64,000 nucleotides of DNA from Pyxidicoccus caerfyrddinensis (GCF_010894405.1 NZ_JAAIYA010000008.1:372001-436000), one strand, 5' to 3'; numbered from the stretch's first letter, positions 47,754-57,438 are shown. Numbers and translations: made by a program. Notes: generated by a model not told the origin, from the sequence alone.

Positions 47754-49220
47754 TCAGGCTCCCAGCCGCGCCTTGAGGGCCGCGAGCAGCTTGTCGATGA
47801 AGCCACCGAAGGCGCCGTTGCTCATGACGAGCAGCACGTCGCCGGGACGGGACTCGCGGGCCACCAGCTCCACCATCGCCTGCACGTCCGTGGAGCCCTC
47901 CGCGGCGATGCCCTGGGCCTGGAGGTCCGCGACGAGCTTTCGCACGTCCAGCTCCTCACCGACGGGCACCTTGTCGTGGCGCTCGGGCACCTTGAGGCTG
48001 GCGCGGGCGGCGCCGGTGAAGGCGTGCGCGTAGTCCTCCTGGTGGATGTTGCGGCGGCTGGTGTTGGAGCGCGGCTCGAAGATGGCCCACAGCCGCCGCT
48101 CGGGGTAGCGGTTGTGGACGGCGGCGATGGTCTCCCGCACCGCGGTGGGGTGGTGCGCGAAGTCGTCCACCACCATGATGCCGCCGGGCTCACCTCGCAC
48201 CTCCTGCCGGCGCTTCACGCCGCTGAACGTCGCCAGGCCCTTGCGAATCTCCTCGAAGGACAGGCCCAGGCCGCGCGCCGCGGCGATGACGCTCAGCGCG
48301 TTCTCCACGTTGTGCAGGCCGCCCATGGGCAGGTCCACCGTGCCCAGCACCTGGCCGCGCTCCACCACGTCGAAGCGCGCGCCCGCGGCGCTGAAGGACA
48401 CACCGCGCGGCGTGTAGTCCGCGTCCGCGCCCTCCTTCGCCACGTACGTCACCACGCGCCCCAGGCAGCCCTCGCGCGAGAGCTTCACGGCGTTGGGGTA
48501 CGCGGCGCAGACGACGAGCTGCCCGTCCTTCGGGATGAGCCGGACGAACTTCTCGAAGGTGGCCTCGTAGTGGGGCAAATCGCGGAAGATGTCCGCGTGG
48601 TCGAATTCCACGCTGGTGAGGATGGCGGTGCGCGGGCGGTAGTGGAGGAACTTGGAGCCCTTGTCCCAGTACGCGGTGTCGTACTCGTCGCCCTCGACGA
48701 CGAAGTGCGGCCCCTTCCCCACGCGGTAGTTGCCCGCGTAGTTCTGGGTGACGCCGCCCACGAGGAAGGACGGGTCCTTGCCGGCCTCCACCAGCACGTG
48801 CGCCATGAGCGAGGACGTGGTCGTCTTGCCGTGCGTGCCGGCCACGACCACCGAGTGCGAGCGGTCCAGGAAGAGCGAGCCCAGCGCGGCGGGGAAGCTC
48901 ATCTGCTTGAGGCCGCGCTCGCGCACGGCGGTGGCCTCCGGATTCACGCGGCGGATGACGTTGCCGATGATGACGAGGTCCGGCTTCGCCGCGTCCAGGT
49001 TCTCCGGACGGTAGGGCGAGGAGGCGGGGATGCCCCATGTCCTGAGCATGTCGCTCATGGGCGGGTAGACATTCTCGTCGCTGCCGGTGACTTCGTAGCC
49101 AGCGGCCTTGAGCATGCCCGCGAAGGAGCCCATGCCGGTGCCGGCCACGCCCACCAGGTGGATGCGGCGCACACTGCCGGGTTCGAGAGTCTCGAGGACG
49201 TTTCCGTTGTCGTCAGCCAT
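47754..49220 (-). CDS. mpl: Mpl, UDP-MurNAc tripeptide ligase
   Basis: A 488-residue Mur-ligase family enzyme that reattaches recycled L-Ala-D-Glu-meso-DAP tripeptide to UDP-MurNAc. The N-terminal Rossmann-like GVAGTGMGSFAGML, the ATP site GTHGKTTTSSLM (about 115-126) and the central HxxxxH...DDFAHHPTAVRE segment fit. MurC is longer in motifs and normally in the dcw cluster. Neighbours here (LD-carboxypeptidase, serine hydrolase) are recycling genes. Start ATG 49220 overlaps the upstream stop by 8 bases. Confidence 0.9.
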   Translation of the reverse strand: MADDNGNVLETLEPGSVRRIHLVGVAGTGMGSFAGMLKAAGYEVTGSDENVYPPMSDMLRTWGIPASSPYRPENLDAAKPDLVIIGNVIRRVNPEATAVRERGLKQMSFPAALGSLFLDRSHSVVVAGTHGKTTTSSLMAHVLVEAGKDPSFLVGGVTQNYAGNYRVGKGPHFVVEGDEYDTAYWDKGSKFLHYRPRTAILTSVEFDHADIFRDLPHYEATFEKFVRLIPKDGQLVVCAAYPNAVKLSREGCLGRVVTYVAKEGADADYTPRGVSFSAAGARFDVVERGQVLGTVDLPMGGLHNVENALSVIAAARGLGLSFEEIRKGLATFSGVKRRQEVRGEPGGIMVVDDFAHHPTAVRETIAAVHNRYPERRLWAIFEPRSNTSRRNIHQEDYAHAFTGAARASLKVPERHDKVPVGEELDVRKLVADLQAQGIAAEGSTDVQAMVELVARESRPGDVLLVMSNGAFGGFIDKLLAALKARLGA

Positions 49221-50394
49221 GCGTTCCCTGCTTCAAGTCGGTGAGGTCGAGCGCCTCCACGACGAGGTCGTGGAAGACGGGTCGAAAGTCGCGGATGCGC
49301 AATTCGTTGCGGCCGTTGGCCACGCGGTTGGTGACGAGCGCCACCACCAGCGAGCGGCGCAGGTCCACCCAGAGACTGGTGCCGGTGAAGCCCAGGTGCC
49401 CCACCGCGCCCGGCGGCGTGTCGCCGATGTAGTGGCCCGCGCTCGACAGCGTCGCGGACGGCGAGTCGAAGCCCATGGAGCGCGTGCTGCCCTCCACGAG
49501 CGAGTCGGTGGCCAGCAGGCGGTGCCACAGCGGGCCGGGCGCAACCGCCGCGCCGCCGGAGCACCCGTCCAGCACGGCCTGCCCGAAGCGGGCCACGTCC
49601 ACCGCGGTGCCGAAGAGGCCCGCGTGTCCGGCCACGCCGTCCATCACCCAGGCGTTGTCGTCGTCGACCTCACCGGGCCGCGTGGGCTGCGTGGGCACGT
49701 CCTTCCAGAGTCCCTCCTGGCCGGGCGCGGGCTCGCGAGGACGCGTGGCGCCGGTGGGCGCGGGGGTGGAGTCGGCGGGGAAGTCCGTGAGGCGGTGGAA
49801 GCGCGCGGACAGGCCGAGCGGCTCGGCGATGTAGCGCGTGAAGAGCGTGTCCAGCGGGGCGTTGGCGGCGCGGGAGAGGATTTCGCCGAGGAGGATGAAG
49901 CCCACGTCGCTGTACGCGGTGCGGGTGCGCGGCGCGGCGGCGAGCGGCGTGGCGGCGGCGGCCTGGATGACGTCCTCGCGGACGCGGGCGCGCACGGCGG
50001 AGGGACAGTCCGCGTCGAGCAGCTCCGGGTGAGCGGTGAGCGCCTGGGCGAAGAAGGGCACGAAGGGCGGCAGGCCGGAGCGGTGGTAGAGCAGGTCCGC
50101 CACGGTGGCACCCGCGTCGCCCACGGGCGAGCCGGGGAAGAAGCGGGACACGTGCGTGTCCGGGCCCACCTTGCCCTCCGTCCACAGGCGCAGGAAGAGG
50201 GCCGTGGTGCCGAGCACCTTGGTGACGGAGGCGAGGTCGAAGCGCGTGTCGCCGGAGACCTTGCCCGTCACGTGGCCGAAGACCTGGACGCCCCGGTGCA
50301 GGACGATGGCCTGGGCCGCGGGGAAGACACCGATTTTGCACGCGTCGTCGAGGACGGTCTGCAGAATCGCGATGGGGTGGGGACTGCCGCTCAT
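49213..50394 (-). CDS. serine beta-lactamase/DD-peptidase-like hydrolase
   Basis: A 393-residue penicillin-recognising enzyme fold. The nucleophile is in LASVTKVL (Ser56-x-x-Lys59), the YxN-type motif is YSD near 160, and HLGFTGTS near 333 is the HxG/KTG-like motif. No signal peptide is seen, so it would be cytoplasmic or exported by other means. In the recycling operon it may act as a peptidase or esterase rather than a resistance enzyme. Confidence 0.85.
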   Translation of the reverse strand: MSGSPHPIAILQTVLDDACKIGVFPAAQAIVLHRGVQVFGHVTGKVSGDTRFDLASVTKVLGTTALFLRLWTEGKVGPDTHVSRFFPGSPVGDAGATVADLLYHRSGLPPFVPFFAQALTAHPELLDADCPSAVRARVREDVIQAAAATPLAAAPRTRTAYSDVGFILLGEILSRAANAPLDTLFTRYIAEPLGLSARFHRLTDFPADSTPAPTGATRPREPAPGQEGLWKDVPTQPTRPGEVDDDNAWVMDGVAGHAGLFGTAVDVARFGQAVLDGCSGGAAVAPGPLWHRLLATDSLVEGSTRSMGFDSPSATLSSAGHYIGDTPPGAVGHLGFTGTSLWVDLRRSLVVALVTNRVANGRNELRIRDFRPVFHDLVVEALDLTDLKQGTHG

Positions 50395-51302
50395 GCGCGC
50401 ACGGCTCCTTCGAGGAAGGTGAGGCGCGCGGCGTCGGCGTCCAACCGCACCTGGGTGCCCAGGGCGACGGGGTAGTTGATGTCACCGTGGCCGATGGGGA
50501 AGCCGGCGGCGCAGGGCAGGCCCGCCTCCTTCGCCAGCTCCCGGAGCACGTCCGCGCTGGAGTAGTCCGCCTTCCGCTCCTCGCACGAGGTGAAGTCGCC
50601 CAGGACGATGCCGCGCACGCGCGAGAAGACGCCCGAGAGGCGCAGGTGCGTCCACATGCGGTCGATGCGGTACGGGCGCTCGGTGACGTCCTCCAGCAGG
50701 AGCACCGCGCCGTCGAGCGGCGGCATGTACGGCGTGCCGATGAGCCGGGTGAGGACGGAGAGGTTGCCGCCGACGAGGTGGCCCTCCGCCATGCCGGGCA
50801 CGTAGGTGGCCGTGCCCGTCAGCGGCGGCGGGGCCTCGGGGGACTCGAGGAGGCGGAAGAGGTAGTCGCGAACCTCCACCGGCTGCCGGCCGAGCTGCGT
50901 GAGCACGGGCGCGTGGATGGAGACGCGGCCGAGCACCTGCATGGCGCCGTGGACGGAGGTGACGTCCGAGAAGCCGCAGAAGGCGGTATGCGTGGCGTCC
51001 GCGAGCGGGAGGTCCGGCAGGAGGCGGGCGCTGCCGTAGCCGCCGCGGGCGCAGAAGATGGCGCGGGCGTCGCGGTCCAGCAGGGCGCGGGAGAGTTCCT
51101 CCGTGCGCCGGACGTCATCTCCCGCGAGGTAGCGGTGCGAGGAGAAGATGTCGGGACGGTGGACGGGGGTGTAGCGCTCCGCGAGGACGGCCAGGCCCAC
51201 CTCGAAGCCGGGGCGGTCGAAGGCGGAAGCGGGGGCGACGACGTGGACGGTGTCGCGGGGACGAAGCGAGAGGGGCTTGAGCCAACGCACGTCGCGCTTC
51301 AT
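50391..51302 (-). CDS. ldcA: LD-carboxypeptidase (peptidase S66)
   Basis: A 303-residue S66 family enzyme (LdcA/MccF). The nucleophile Ser is in CGFSDVTSVH (about residue 110), the Glu in LLLEDVTERPYRIDR, and the His in IGHGDINYPVALG. It removes the terminal D-Ala from recycled tetrapeptide, producing tripeptide for Mpl, coded downstream in the same operon. ATG 51302 chosen; it overlaps the next start by four bases (ATGA). Confidence 0.9.
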   Translation of the reverse strand: MKRDVRWLKPLSLRPRDTVHVVAPASAFDRPGFEVGLAVLAERYTPVHRPDIFSSHRYLAGDDVRRTEELSRALLDRDARAIFCARGGYGSARLLPDLPLADATHTAFCGFSDVTSVHGAMQVLGRVSIHAPVLTQLGRQPVEVRDYLFRLLESPEAPPPLTGTATYVPGMAEGHLVGGNLSVLTRLIGTPYMPPLDGAVLLLEDVTERPYRIDRMWTHLRLSGVFSRVRGIVLGDFTSCEERKADYSSADVLRELAKEAGLPCAAGFPIGHGDINYPVALGTQVRLDADAARLTFLEGAVRA

Positions 51303-51410
51303 AGCACCGGGGCCGTGGGGGGCACGCCGTTTCGAGCCAGCGCGACTCGAAGCGTTGAGTACCCCCGTCCGTCGGAACGAGGACACTGCGGCCGCTCGGC
51401 GCCTCCTCCC

Positions 51411-52685
51411 CTACCCGGCCGAGCGCTCCATGACGGCGGCGAAGAAGGCGTCCGTGCCATGGCGGTGCGGCGCGACGAAGAGGAACCCGTCCCGGACACA
51501 CGCGGGCGCGAGCCAGCCCGCGCCCGGACGCACGAGGTGGAACTCGGGCCGCGAGGCGAGGAACGCCGTGACGAGGTCCTCGTTCTCCGCGCGGTTCACC
51601 GTGCACGTCGCGTAGACGAGCCGGCCCCCGGGACGCACGAGGTCGCCCGCGTGCTGGAGGATGTCCTGCTGCAGCGGAGGGAAGTGGGCGAGCACGTCCG
51701 GGCTGGCGCGGAAGCGCAGGTCGGGGCCGCGGCGCAAGGAGCCCAGCTCCGAGCACGGCGCGTCCACGAGGACGCGGTCGGCGCCAAGCCCTGGCTCCGG
51801 CGGCGTGCGGAGCACCTGCACGTGCGAGAGGCCGGCGCGGGCGCTGCGCTGGAGGAGCCGGTCGAGGCGCTCGGGGTCCGGGTCGTACGCCATCAGCCGG
51901 CCGGCGTCCTTCATCTCCGCGCCCAGCAGCAGCGTCTTGCCACCGGCGCCGGCACACAGGTCCAGCACCGTCTCCCCGGGGTGGGCCTCCACCAGGAGCC
52001 CGAGGAGCTGGCTGCCCTCGTCCTGGACCTCGAAGAGGCCCTCGCGCAGAGAGGGCAGACCGTAGAGGTTGGGGCGCGGGCCCTCGACGTGGAGCGCGAG
52101 GGGACTCCACGGGCCGGGCCGGGTGGTGACGCCCTCGGTGAGGAGGCGCTCCGCGAGGGCGTCGCGAGAGGTGCGCAGCGGGTTGGCGCGCAGGGTGATG
52201 GGGCCGGGCACGTTGAGATGAGCGCAGAAGGCGTCGGCTTCGGGGCCCAGCTCGCGGGCGAAGTGGTCGGCGAGCCAGTCCGGCAGGGAGGCCCGGAGGG
52301 CGAGCGTGGGGGCGTCCCCGGCGTTCAGGACCGGGGGCGGGCCCTCCCCGAGGCCGGCGAGGGCGGCGGCCTCGGCGACGGGGACTCCGGCCAGGCCGTG
52401 CAGCAGGGCGTAGAGGAGGAAGGGGGGTGTGGCGTCCTCGCGGCCCAGGAGGAAGCCGAGGCGGCGGCGCCAGAGGCCGACGTTGTAGACGGCCTCCTTG
52501 AGGGCCTGGCGCTGCTCCCGGGAGAGGTGGCGGTGGTCTCGGAGGGTGCGGTCGAGGACGCGCTCGGCCGGGGAGCCGGCGAGCACCTGGGCAATGGCCT
52601 CCGAGGCAATGGAGACCAGGCCCGCGAGCGCGGACCAGGGCTGGGAGTGAAGCCGCGAGAGCGGATCAAACGGGACTGTTGACAC
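51411..52685 (-). CDS. rsmB: 16S rRNA m5C methyltransferase (RsmB/NOP2 family)
   Basis: A 424-residue NOL1/NOP2/Sun-type methyltransferase. It has an N-terminal NusB-like helical region (LRDHRHLSREQRQALKEAVY), a SAM-binding core LDLCAGAGGKTLLLG, catalytic motif DAPCSELGSLRRGPD and the second cysteine YATCTVN. This matches RsmB, which modifies 16S rRNA C967. Starts at ATG 52685, divergent from tRNA-Asn. Confidence 0.85.
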   Translation of the reverse strand: MSTVPFDPLSRLHSQPWSALAGLVSIASEAIAQVLAGSPAERVLDRTLRDHRHLSREQRQALKEAVYNVGLWRRRLGFLLGREDATPPFLLYALLHGLAGVPVAEAAALAGLGEGPPPVLNAGDAPTLALRASLPDWLADHFARELGPEADAFCAHLNVPGPITLRANPLRTSRDALAERLLTEGVTTRPGPWSPLALHVEGPRPNLYGLPSLREGLFEVQDEGSQLLGLLVEAHPGETVLDLCAGAGGKTLLLGAEMKDAGRLMAYDPDPERLDRLLQRSARAGLSHVQVLRTPPEPGLGADRVLVDAPCSELGSLRRGPDLRFRASPDVLAHFPPLQQDILQHAGDLVRPGGRLVYATCTVNRAENEDLVTAFLASRPEFHLVRPGAGWLAPACVRDGFLFVAPHRHGTDAFFAAVMERSAG

Positions 52686-52749
52686 GGCGGGCTCCGTTCT
52701 CTACAAAGCGCGTCATCTCGGCAACGCCGTTTTGCCGCGACGTACATAT

Positions 52750-52822
52750 TCCCCGATAGCTCAGCCGGTAGAGCGGGTGACTGTTAATCACTAGGTCCGA
52801 GGTTCGAGTCCTCGTCGGGGAG
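52750..52822 (+). tRNA. tRNA-Asn(GTT)
   Basis: Acceptor TCCCCGA/TCGGGGA, discriminator G, anticodon stem GGTGA/TCACT with loop CTGTTAA (anticodon GTT), T-arm CGAGG/CCTCG. CCA is not encoded. An accessory island starts right after it, so it is a candidate integration target. Confidence 0.95.
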
Positions 52823-52833
52823 CTGAAGTGAAG

Positions 52834-52864
52834 AGGCCCTGCCAGAAATGGCGGGGCCTTTTTT
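52834..52864 (+). terminator. rho-independent terminator of tRNA-Asn
   Basis: AGGCCCTGCC and GGCGGGGCCT pair (one G-T) around loop AGAAAT, followed by TTTTTT at 52859-52864. This is a textbook terminator 11 bases after the tRNA. Confidence 0.9.
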
Positions 52865-52950
52865 GCCTCGAATACCTCAGGCCAGTTCAGGCATCCTCTC
52901 CCCTGTTGACGTATTGTTCCAGGGCGAATCGAGAAGTCTGAGGCAACTTT

Positions 52951-54027
52951 ATGGGGACCGATCACGAAGGCCAACTGCGCATTACCGGCCCTGTGACCGA
53001 GGACCACACTGTCCCGGCAGAGGTTCTGGTCCGTACGCTCGAAGGCATGCAGCAAACCGCTTGGCTCCTCGCTGCCTCTCGCGAGGGGCTGGAAGTCCAC
53101 CAACGATTCAAGCCCAGCGCGGACTTCCGCAAGCGCTACACCTTGCGCTGCGCTCTCCCCCAGCCTGGCAGCTACGCCGTTCCCATGGACATCGGAGAGG
53201 GCATTCCCAGCTTCCCGGAACCTGTTCATGCACACGGCCTTCTGAACGATATCTACACGCTTTGGGACGCAGTCGCCCGCGGCAGCTTCGAGCAGGTCAA
53301 AAACCTCGTCCCAGACTCGGCCTACCGACAGCGACTCCTTCAAGAGACAAAGAAGCTGCTGCCAAAGCGAGGTGATGCCTGGGGATTGGCCCTGACCGCT
53401 AAAAACCGGGACCAAGAAATCATCCTCGGCCCCAAGGCCATGCCCGCTCTTGAGCAATGGACGGATGAGCAGTGGCTGAGCACCCCCGAGGAGCGTCGCG
53501 AAACGACCTCGGTGATTGGCCAAATGGTCAGGATTGACTTCTCGGAGCGAAAGGTCGTCATCCTCTATCCCCCCACCCAAAAGGAGGTTGACTGCGTCTA
53601 CTTGCCGCAAGTCGAGGAGCGCCTCCTTGAAGCCAGACGAGGCCTCTTTCAGGTAACGGGTTACTTCGTTGTTGACGAGGAAGGCCACCCCAAAAAGCTC
53701 ATGGAGGTAAGTAACATCGAGCCGGTTGACCTCAGCCCAATGACTTTCGTTTCCATCGAGCATGATGGCCAAGAGTACAGTTTATCTCCTCCTCTAGTTC
53801 TTACCCCTTCTCTCGATGAGGAGAGCCAGCAATATTTTGTGGCGGAACATCCTGAGCTGCACGTCATGGTGCATGGACGTACACGGGAGAAACTGGCCGA
53901 CGAGCTTGCCGAACAGTTAGCCTTTCTCTGGCGCGAGTATGTCGAAACCGATCCCTCTACACTTGCGGATGATGCCTTGCAGCTTCGCCAGGATCTCAGC
54001 CGACGCGTGAGCAGGAAGAATGGCTAG
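52951..54027 (+). CDS. large partner of HicA-like toxin (putative antitoxin)
   Basis: A 358-residue protein of unknown family. The first 280 residues mix beta and alpha elements without a motif I know. The last 75 residues (LHVMVHGRTREKLADELAEQ, then a helical tail with LQLRQDLSRRV) look like a small antitoxin-like helix-strand module. It overlaps the HicA-like gene by 8 bases, the usual arrangement for coupled toxin-antitoxin genes, though an antitoxin of this length is unusual. ATG 52951 has TGAGG upstream. Confidence 0.65.
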   Translation: MGTDHEGQLRITGPVTEDHTVPAEVLVRTLEGMQQTAWLLAASREGLEVHQRFKPSADFRKRYTLRCALPQPGSYAVPMDIGEGIPSFPEPVHAHGLLNDIYTLWDAVARGSFEQVKNLVPDSAYRQRLLQETKKLLPKRGDAWGLALTAKNRDQEIILGPKAMPALEQWTDEQWLSTPEERRETTSVIGQMVRIDFSERKVVILYPPTQKEVDCVYLPQVEERLLEARRGLFQVTGYFVVDEEGHPKKLMEVSNIEPVDLSPMTFVSIEHDGQEYSLSPPLVLTPSLDEESQQYFVAEHPELHVMVHGRTREKLADELAEQLAFLWREYVETDPSTLADDALQLRQDLSRRVSRKNG

Positions 54028-54307
54028 TCGCAAACGTAAGGATGTCGAGACTGCTCTCCAGCGTAAAGGCTTTGTTCAAACGGATGGCGACCACCACTAC
54101 TACGCCTATCACGAGCTTGGGAGTAACAAGAAGACCGCCATCTTCACAAAGACCAGTCATTCGGGCTCAGACCTCGACGACTTTCTGTTGGCTCGGATGG
54201 CAAAGCAGTGCCGCCTGAACAAGCGCGACTTCATGAGCCTCATTGACTGTCCGCTCGACCAAGAGAGTTACGAGCGCAAAGTGCTTCCTCCCAAAAGCTC
54301 CCCATAA
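54020..54307 (+). CDS. HicA-like mRNA interferase toxin
   Basis: A 95-residue protein similar in pattern to HicA (dsRBD-like fold). It starts with basic RKRKDVETALQRKGF, then has GDHHYYAYH with a His in the place of the catalytic HicA His (usually GSHH), and a Ser-rich HSGSD. The C-terminus is helical. Overlaps its putative partner by 8 bases. Family assignment is by pattern only. Confidence 0.6.
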   Translation: MASRKRKDVETALQRKGFVQTDGDHHYYAYHELGSNKKTAIFTKTSHSGSDLDDFLLARMAKQCRLNKRDFMSLIDCPLDQESYERKVLPPKSSP

Positions 54308-54543
54308 ATACTCGCACTGGTGATGGGGGCCTCAGCGCGTATGAGTTCTCCTGAATCCGGCGTTGTCTCCGGGTGACAACTCACTACGACATCGGGCAGA
54401 ACTGAGGCTCCTTCATTCTTAGAGACTCCTTCTACAGGCCCGTCCAAGTCATAACGCACTCGCTGACGTGCGCCTTTCACTGATTCCAAACTCCCGGTAG
54501 CCCCAGCCTTCGCCCCACACACGTTCCTCCACTACCGAGCGGC

Positions 54544-55028
54544 CATATTAAAGAGCCGACCGTCGGGTCCCTCGGCGAGAGGAAGTTGTGGCGCTCCAGC
54601 AGCCAGTGTTCGTTGTACCGGTGGGTGGGCCCACTCCAGTTGGGCCCTCCGGAGTTGCTCCACGGTGGAGAAGTAGCTCGCCGCGAAGCCCTCCACCTCC
54701 AACCGCAGCCTGTCGTGGATGGCGCGGGGCCCCAGTCCCTGCCCGAGCAACCCCTCCACGCGCTGCTGCCAGGGCACCAGCGACGAGGTCTGCTGGCGGT
54801 GGCAGCCTCGACGGCAGGTGCGCCTGCACCAGCGCCTTGAGCACCTCCAACTCGGGCACCGCATCGGCTGGTCCCTCCAGCACACCGGCCGCAGAGAGCG
54901 CCGCGGTATGTCCTCTCCGTATTCGGGCCCATTCCCAACAGTCGTGCCACTTCGCGCGCACACGTCCCCATGCGGTGCAGCCGCACCAACTCTCTCAACC
55001 TGTCCATGTCGACTCTCCGGTAGCTCAT
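54544..55028 (-). pseudogene. decayed IS21-type transposase (IstA) N-terminus
   Basis: From ATG 55028 the frame reads MDRLRELVRLHRMGTCAREV and ARLLGMGPNTERTYR, an IstA-like helix-turn-helix. The next part (AGVLEGPADAVPELEVLKAL) is in a second frame and the following part (VEGLLGQGLGPRAIHDRLRL) in a third, so at least two frameshifts have occurred. The catalytic DDE region is missing. The adjacent 54308-54543 shows no gene that I can support. An old relic, broken before IS66 arrived or by it. Confidence 0.7.
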
Positions 55029-55198
55029 CCGCGCGCGTCCCTGGGCGCACCGCGGGGGCGGTGCTCGTGGGGGGCGCGAGGATGCACGGAATGACCGGCC
55101 GGGTAGGCGCTCAGCCCACTTACTGGCCGCGTTTCTTCCGTATCCGATGCACGAGCCCCGTCTGGTGGAGCTGAGCCGGCGCGCGCAAGGTGGGGCGC

Positions 55199-55534
55199 AT
55201 GGCAAACGAGGAGCTGTGGAGGAAGCGAGTCGCGGACTGGCGCGCCAGCGGGCTGAGCGCGGCGGAGTACTGCAAGGGCCAGGAGTTCACGACGGGCCCG
55301 CTGTACCGATGGTCCAGTCGTCTGGCGGAGACAGCGCGCGGTGAGGCGGGCTCCGTGCTGCCCATGGTGCGGCTGGTCACGGCCACGGCCTCCGTCGAGG
55401 CGGCGCCGCGGACCGCCCAGGTCATCATCGAAGTGCAGGGCGCACGTGTCCTGGTTCCGCCTGGCGCGGACGTGGCGACGGTGGGGGTGGTGCTGGAGGC
55501 GCTCGGGGTGGCGGGCCGGAGCGTGGCGCGATGA
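55199..55534 (+). CDS. tnpA: IS66 TnpA accessory protein
   Basis: A 111-residue protein with the N-terminal helix-turn-helix pattern of IS66 Orf1 (WRKRVADWRASGLSAAEYCK). ATG 55199 chosen (GTG 55190 also in frame). Overlaps tnpB start by 4 bases. Confidence 0.8.
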   Translation: MANEELWRKRVADWRASGLSAAEYCKGQEFTTGPLYRWSSRLAETARGEAGSVLPMVRLVTATASVEAAPRTAQVIIEVQGARVLVPPGADVATVGVVLEALGVAGRSVAR

Positions 55535-55890
55535 TTCCGCACGGCGTCGAAATCTTCGTCGGGCTTCAGCCCATCGACTTGCGCTGGGGCTTCGAGCGGT
55601 TGGCGGGACTGGTGGAGGAGCGGCTGGGCCGCCCGACGCGCAGCGGGGCGCTCTTCGTCTTCTTCGGCAAGCGGAGAAGCGCGCTCAAGGTGCTCTTCTA
55701 CGACGGCACGGGGCTGTGCCTCTTCTACAAGCGCCTGGAGACGGGCCGCTTCCGACTGCCGCCGGTGGACGCCGACGCGCAGTCCGTCGCGCTCGACGCC
55801 ACGCAGCTGGCGATGCTGCTGGACGGCATCGACGTGGCCGAGGTGAAGCGCCAGCCCGCCTGGACGCCCCCGGGGCGGACAGGTACCTGA
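55531..55890 (+). CDS. tnpB: IS66 TnpB accessory protein
   Basis: A 119-residue protein with the IS66 Orf2 core (PIDLRWGFERLAGLVEE, LFVFFGKRRSALKVLFYDGTG, LFYKRLETGRF). Intact. ATG overlaps the tnpA stop (ATGA). Confidence 0.92.
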   Translation: MIPHGVEIFVGLQPIDLRWGFERLAGLVEERLGRPTRSGALFVFFGKRRSALKVLFYDGTGLCLFYKRLETGRFRLPPVDADAQSVALDATQLAMLLDGIDVAEVKRQPAWTPPGRTGT

Positions 55891-55936
55891 GCACGTCGCC
55901 TCGTGAAGGGCCTACCCGACGCGTTGTTGAGTCCGG

Positions 55937-57438
55937 GTGCCACGCGTCCTCCCACTCGACCACCACTGCCCCTGGCGCGAAGAAGCCGAGGAGTTGAGAG
56001 GGCGGCTGACCTCGCTGGAGGGGAAGATGGCGGCGCTGGAGCGCCACGTCTTCGGCAGGAAGACGGAGCGGATGCCGTCCGTGGCGTGCGAGCTGCGCGG
56101 GGAAGCGGCGGGCGAGGAGTCGAAGGCGGCGCGCGACGAGGCGGCCAGGAAGAAGCGGCGCGAGCGTGCGGTCCGCAAGGCCGAGGGGGCGCTGACGCGC
56201 GAGATTCGCCATGACGTCCCCGCCGAAGCGCGTCGCTGCCCGGCCTGCGGCAGCGAGGAGTTGAAAGCCTTGGGCCAGGGACGCACCACGGAGATGTACG
56301 AGTACCTGCCGGCCCGCTTCGAGCGGCAGGTGCACGTGCAGGAAGTCCTCTCATGCAAGTGCGGCCAGGGCGTGGTGACGGCGCCCGCGCCCGCCAAGGT
56401 GGTGGATAAGGGCGAGTACGGCCCGGGCATCCTGGCGCACGTGGTGACGTCCAAGTGCGCCGACGCCATGCCGCTGCACCGGCTGGCCCAGCGCATTGAG
56501 AGGGGCGGCGTGCCGATGAGTCGCAGCACGCTGACGGACCTCTTCCACCTGTCCGCCTCGGTCCTGCTGCCGCTGTCGCGGCACCTGCTGCAATGCATTG
56601 CGTCCGCCGAGGTGGTGTGGGCCGACGAGACGCCGCTGCGAGTGCTGGACGTGAAGAAGACGCGGCTGGGCTACCTTTGGACATTCCTCACCCAGAACGA
56701 GAAGGGCGAGTGGCTCATCGGCTACCGCTTCAGCATGGGGCGCGGGGGCAAGACACCCCTGGACGTGCTGGGCGGCACGACGGGCGCGCTCGTGGTGGAT
56801 GGCTACACTGGCTACAACCCGGTGACGCTGCCCGACGGGCGCACTCGCGTCGGGTGTTGGGCGCATGTACGCCGCCGCTTCTTCGACGCGCTCGCCACCG
56901 CTCCCTGAAGAGCTCAACAGGGCGATCCGCTTGGCCGACCCTCACGCGGTCCATGACCCCGGTCCTTGACACCCAGGCGCGCGAGGCGGATGTGGTGCGC
57001 ACGTCCGCCCACCGCGAGCTGCGCCAGCGGCACAGCGAGCCTGTTCTCGGGCAGCTGCGCGCCTGGCTCGAGCAGCAGGCTCCGCAGCATCCGCCGAAGG
57101 GGCCGCTGGGGCAGGCCATTTCCTACGCGCTGAAGCAATGGGACGCCCTGAGCCGCTTCGTCTCCGATGAGCGCCTGCCCTTGGACAACAACCGCTCAGA
57201 GGCGGCGCTCAGAAAGGCAGCGCTGGGAAGGAAGAATTTTCTCTTCGTCGGCCACGAGGCCGCGGGAGAGAACCTGGCCGGCCTCTACGCGCTGGTGGCC
57301 ACCTGCGAGGCCAACGACGTCAACCCCGAGGCGTACCTGGCCGACGTGCTGCTGCGCGTGCAGACGCATCCCCAGTCGCGCATCGTCGAGCTGCTGCCGC
57401 ACCAGTGGAAGCGCCTGCGCGTCGCCGACTCCTCCTGA
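55937..57438 (+). pseudogene. tnpC: IS66 transposase TnpC, frameshifted
   Basis: The first frame (from 55937) has a leucine-zipper-like start, a four-Cys zinc ribbon (CPACG and CKCG), and two DDE Asp residues (VWADETPLRV, VVDGYTGY). It stops at 56906. A second frame briefly reads EELNRAIRLADPH (56907-56950) and a third continues from about 56960 (QAREADVVRTSAHRELRQR) to NNRSEAALRKAALG with the third catalytic Glu and a conserved end. Two indels at about 56905 and 56960 therefore break the transposase. Confidence 0.85.

Noticed and set aside
49213..50394. Beta-lactamase resistance gene
   Set aside because: Fold motifs fit, but no signal peptide and peptidoglycan recycling neighbours make a resistance call unsupported.
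54268..54522. An 84-codon minus-strand frame overlapping the HicA-like gene end
   Set aside because: No ribosome site, no recognisable motif, overlaps a better-supported gene.
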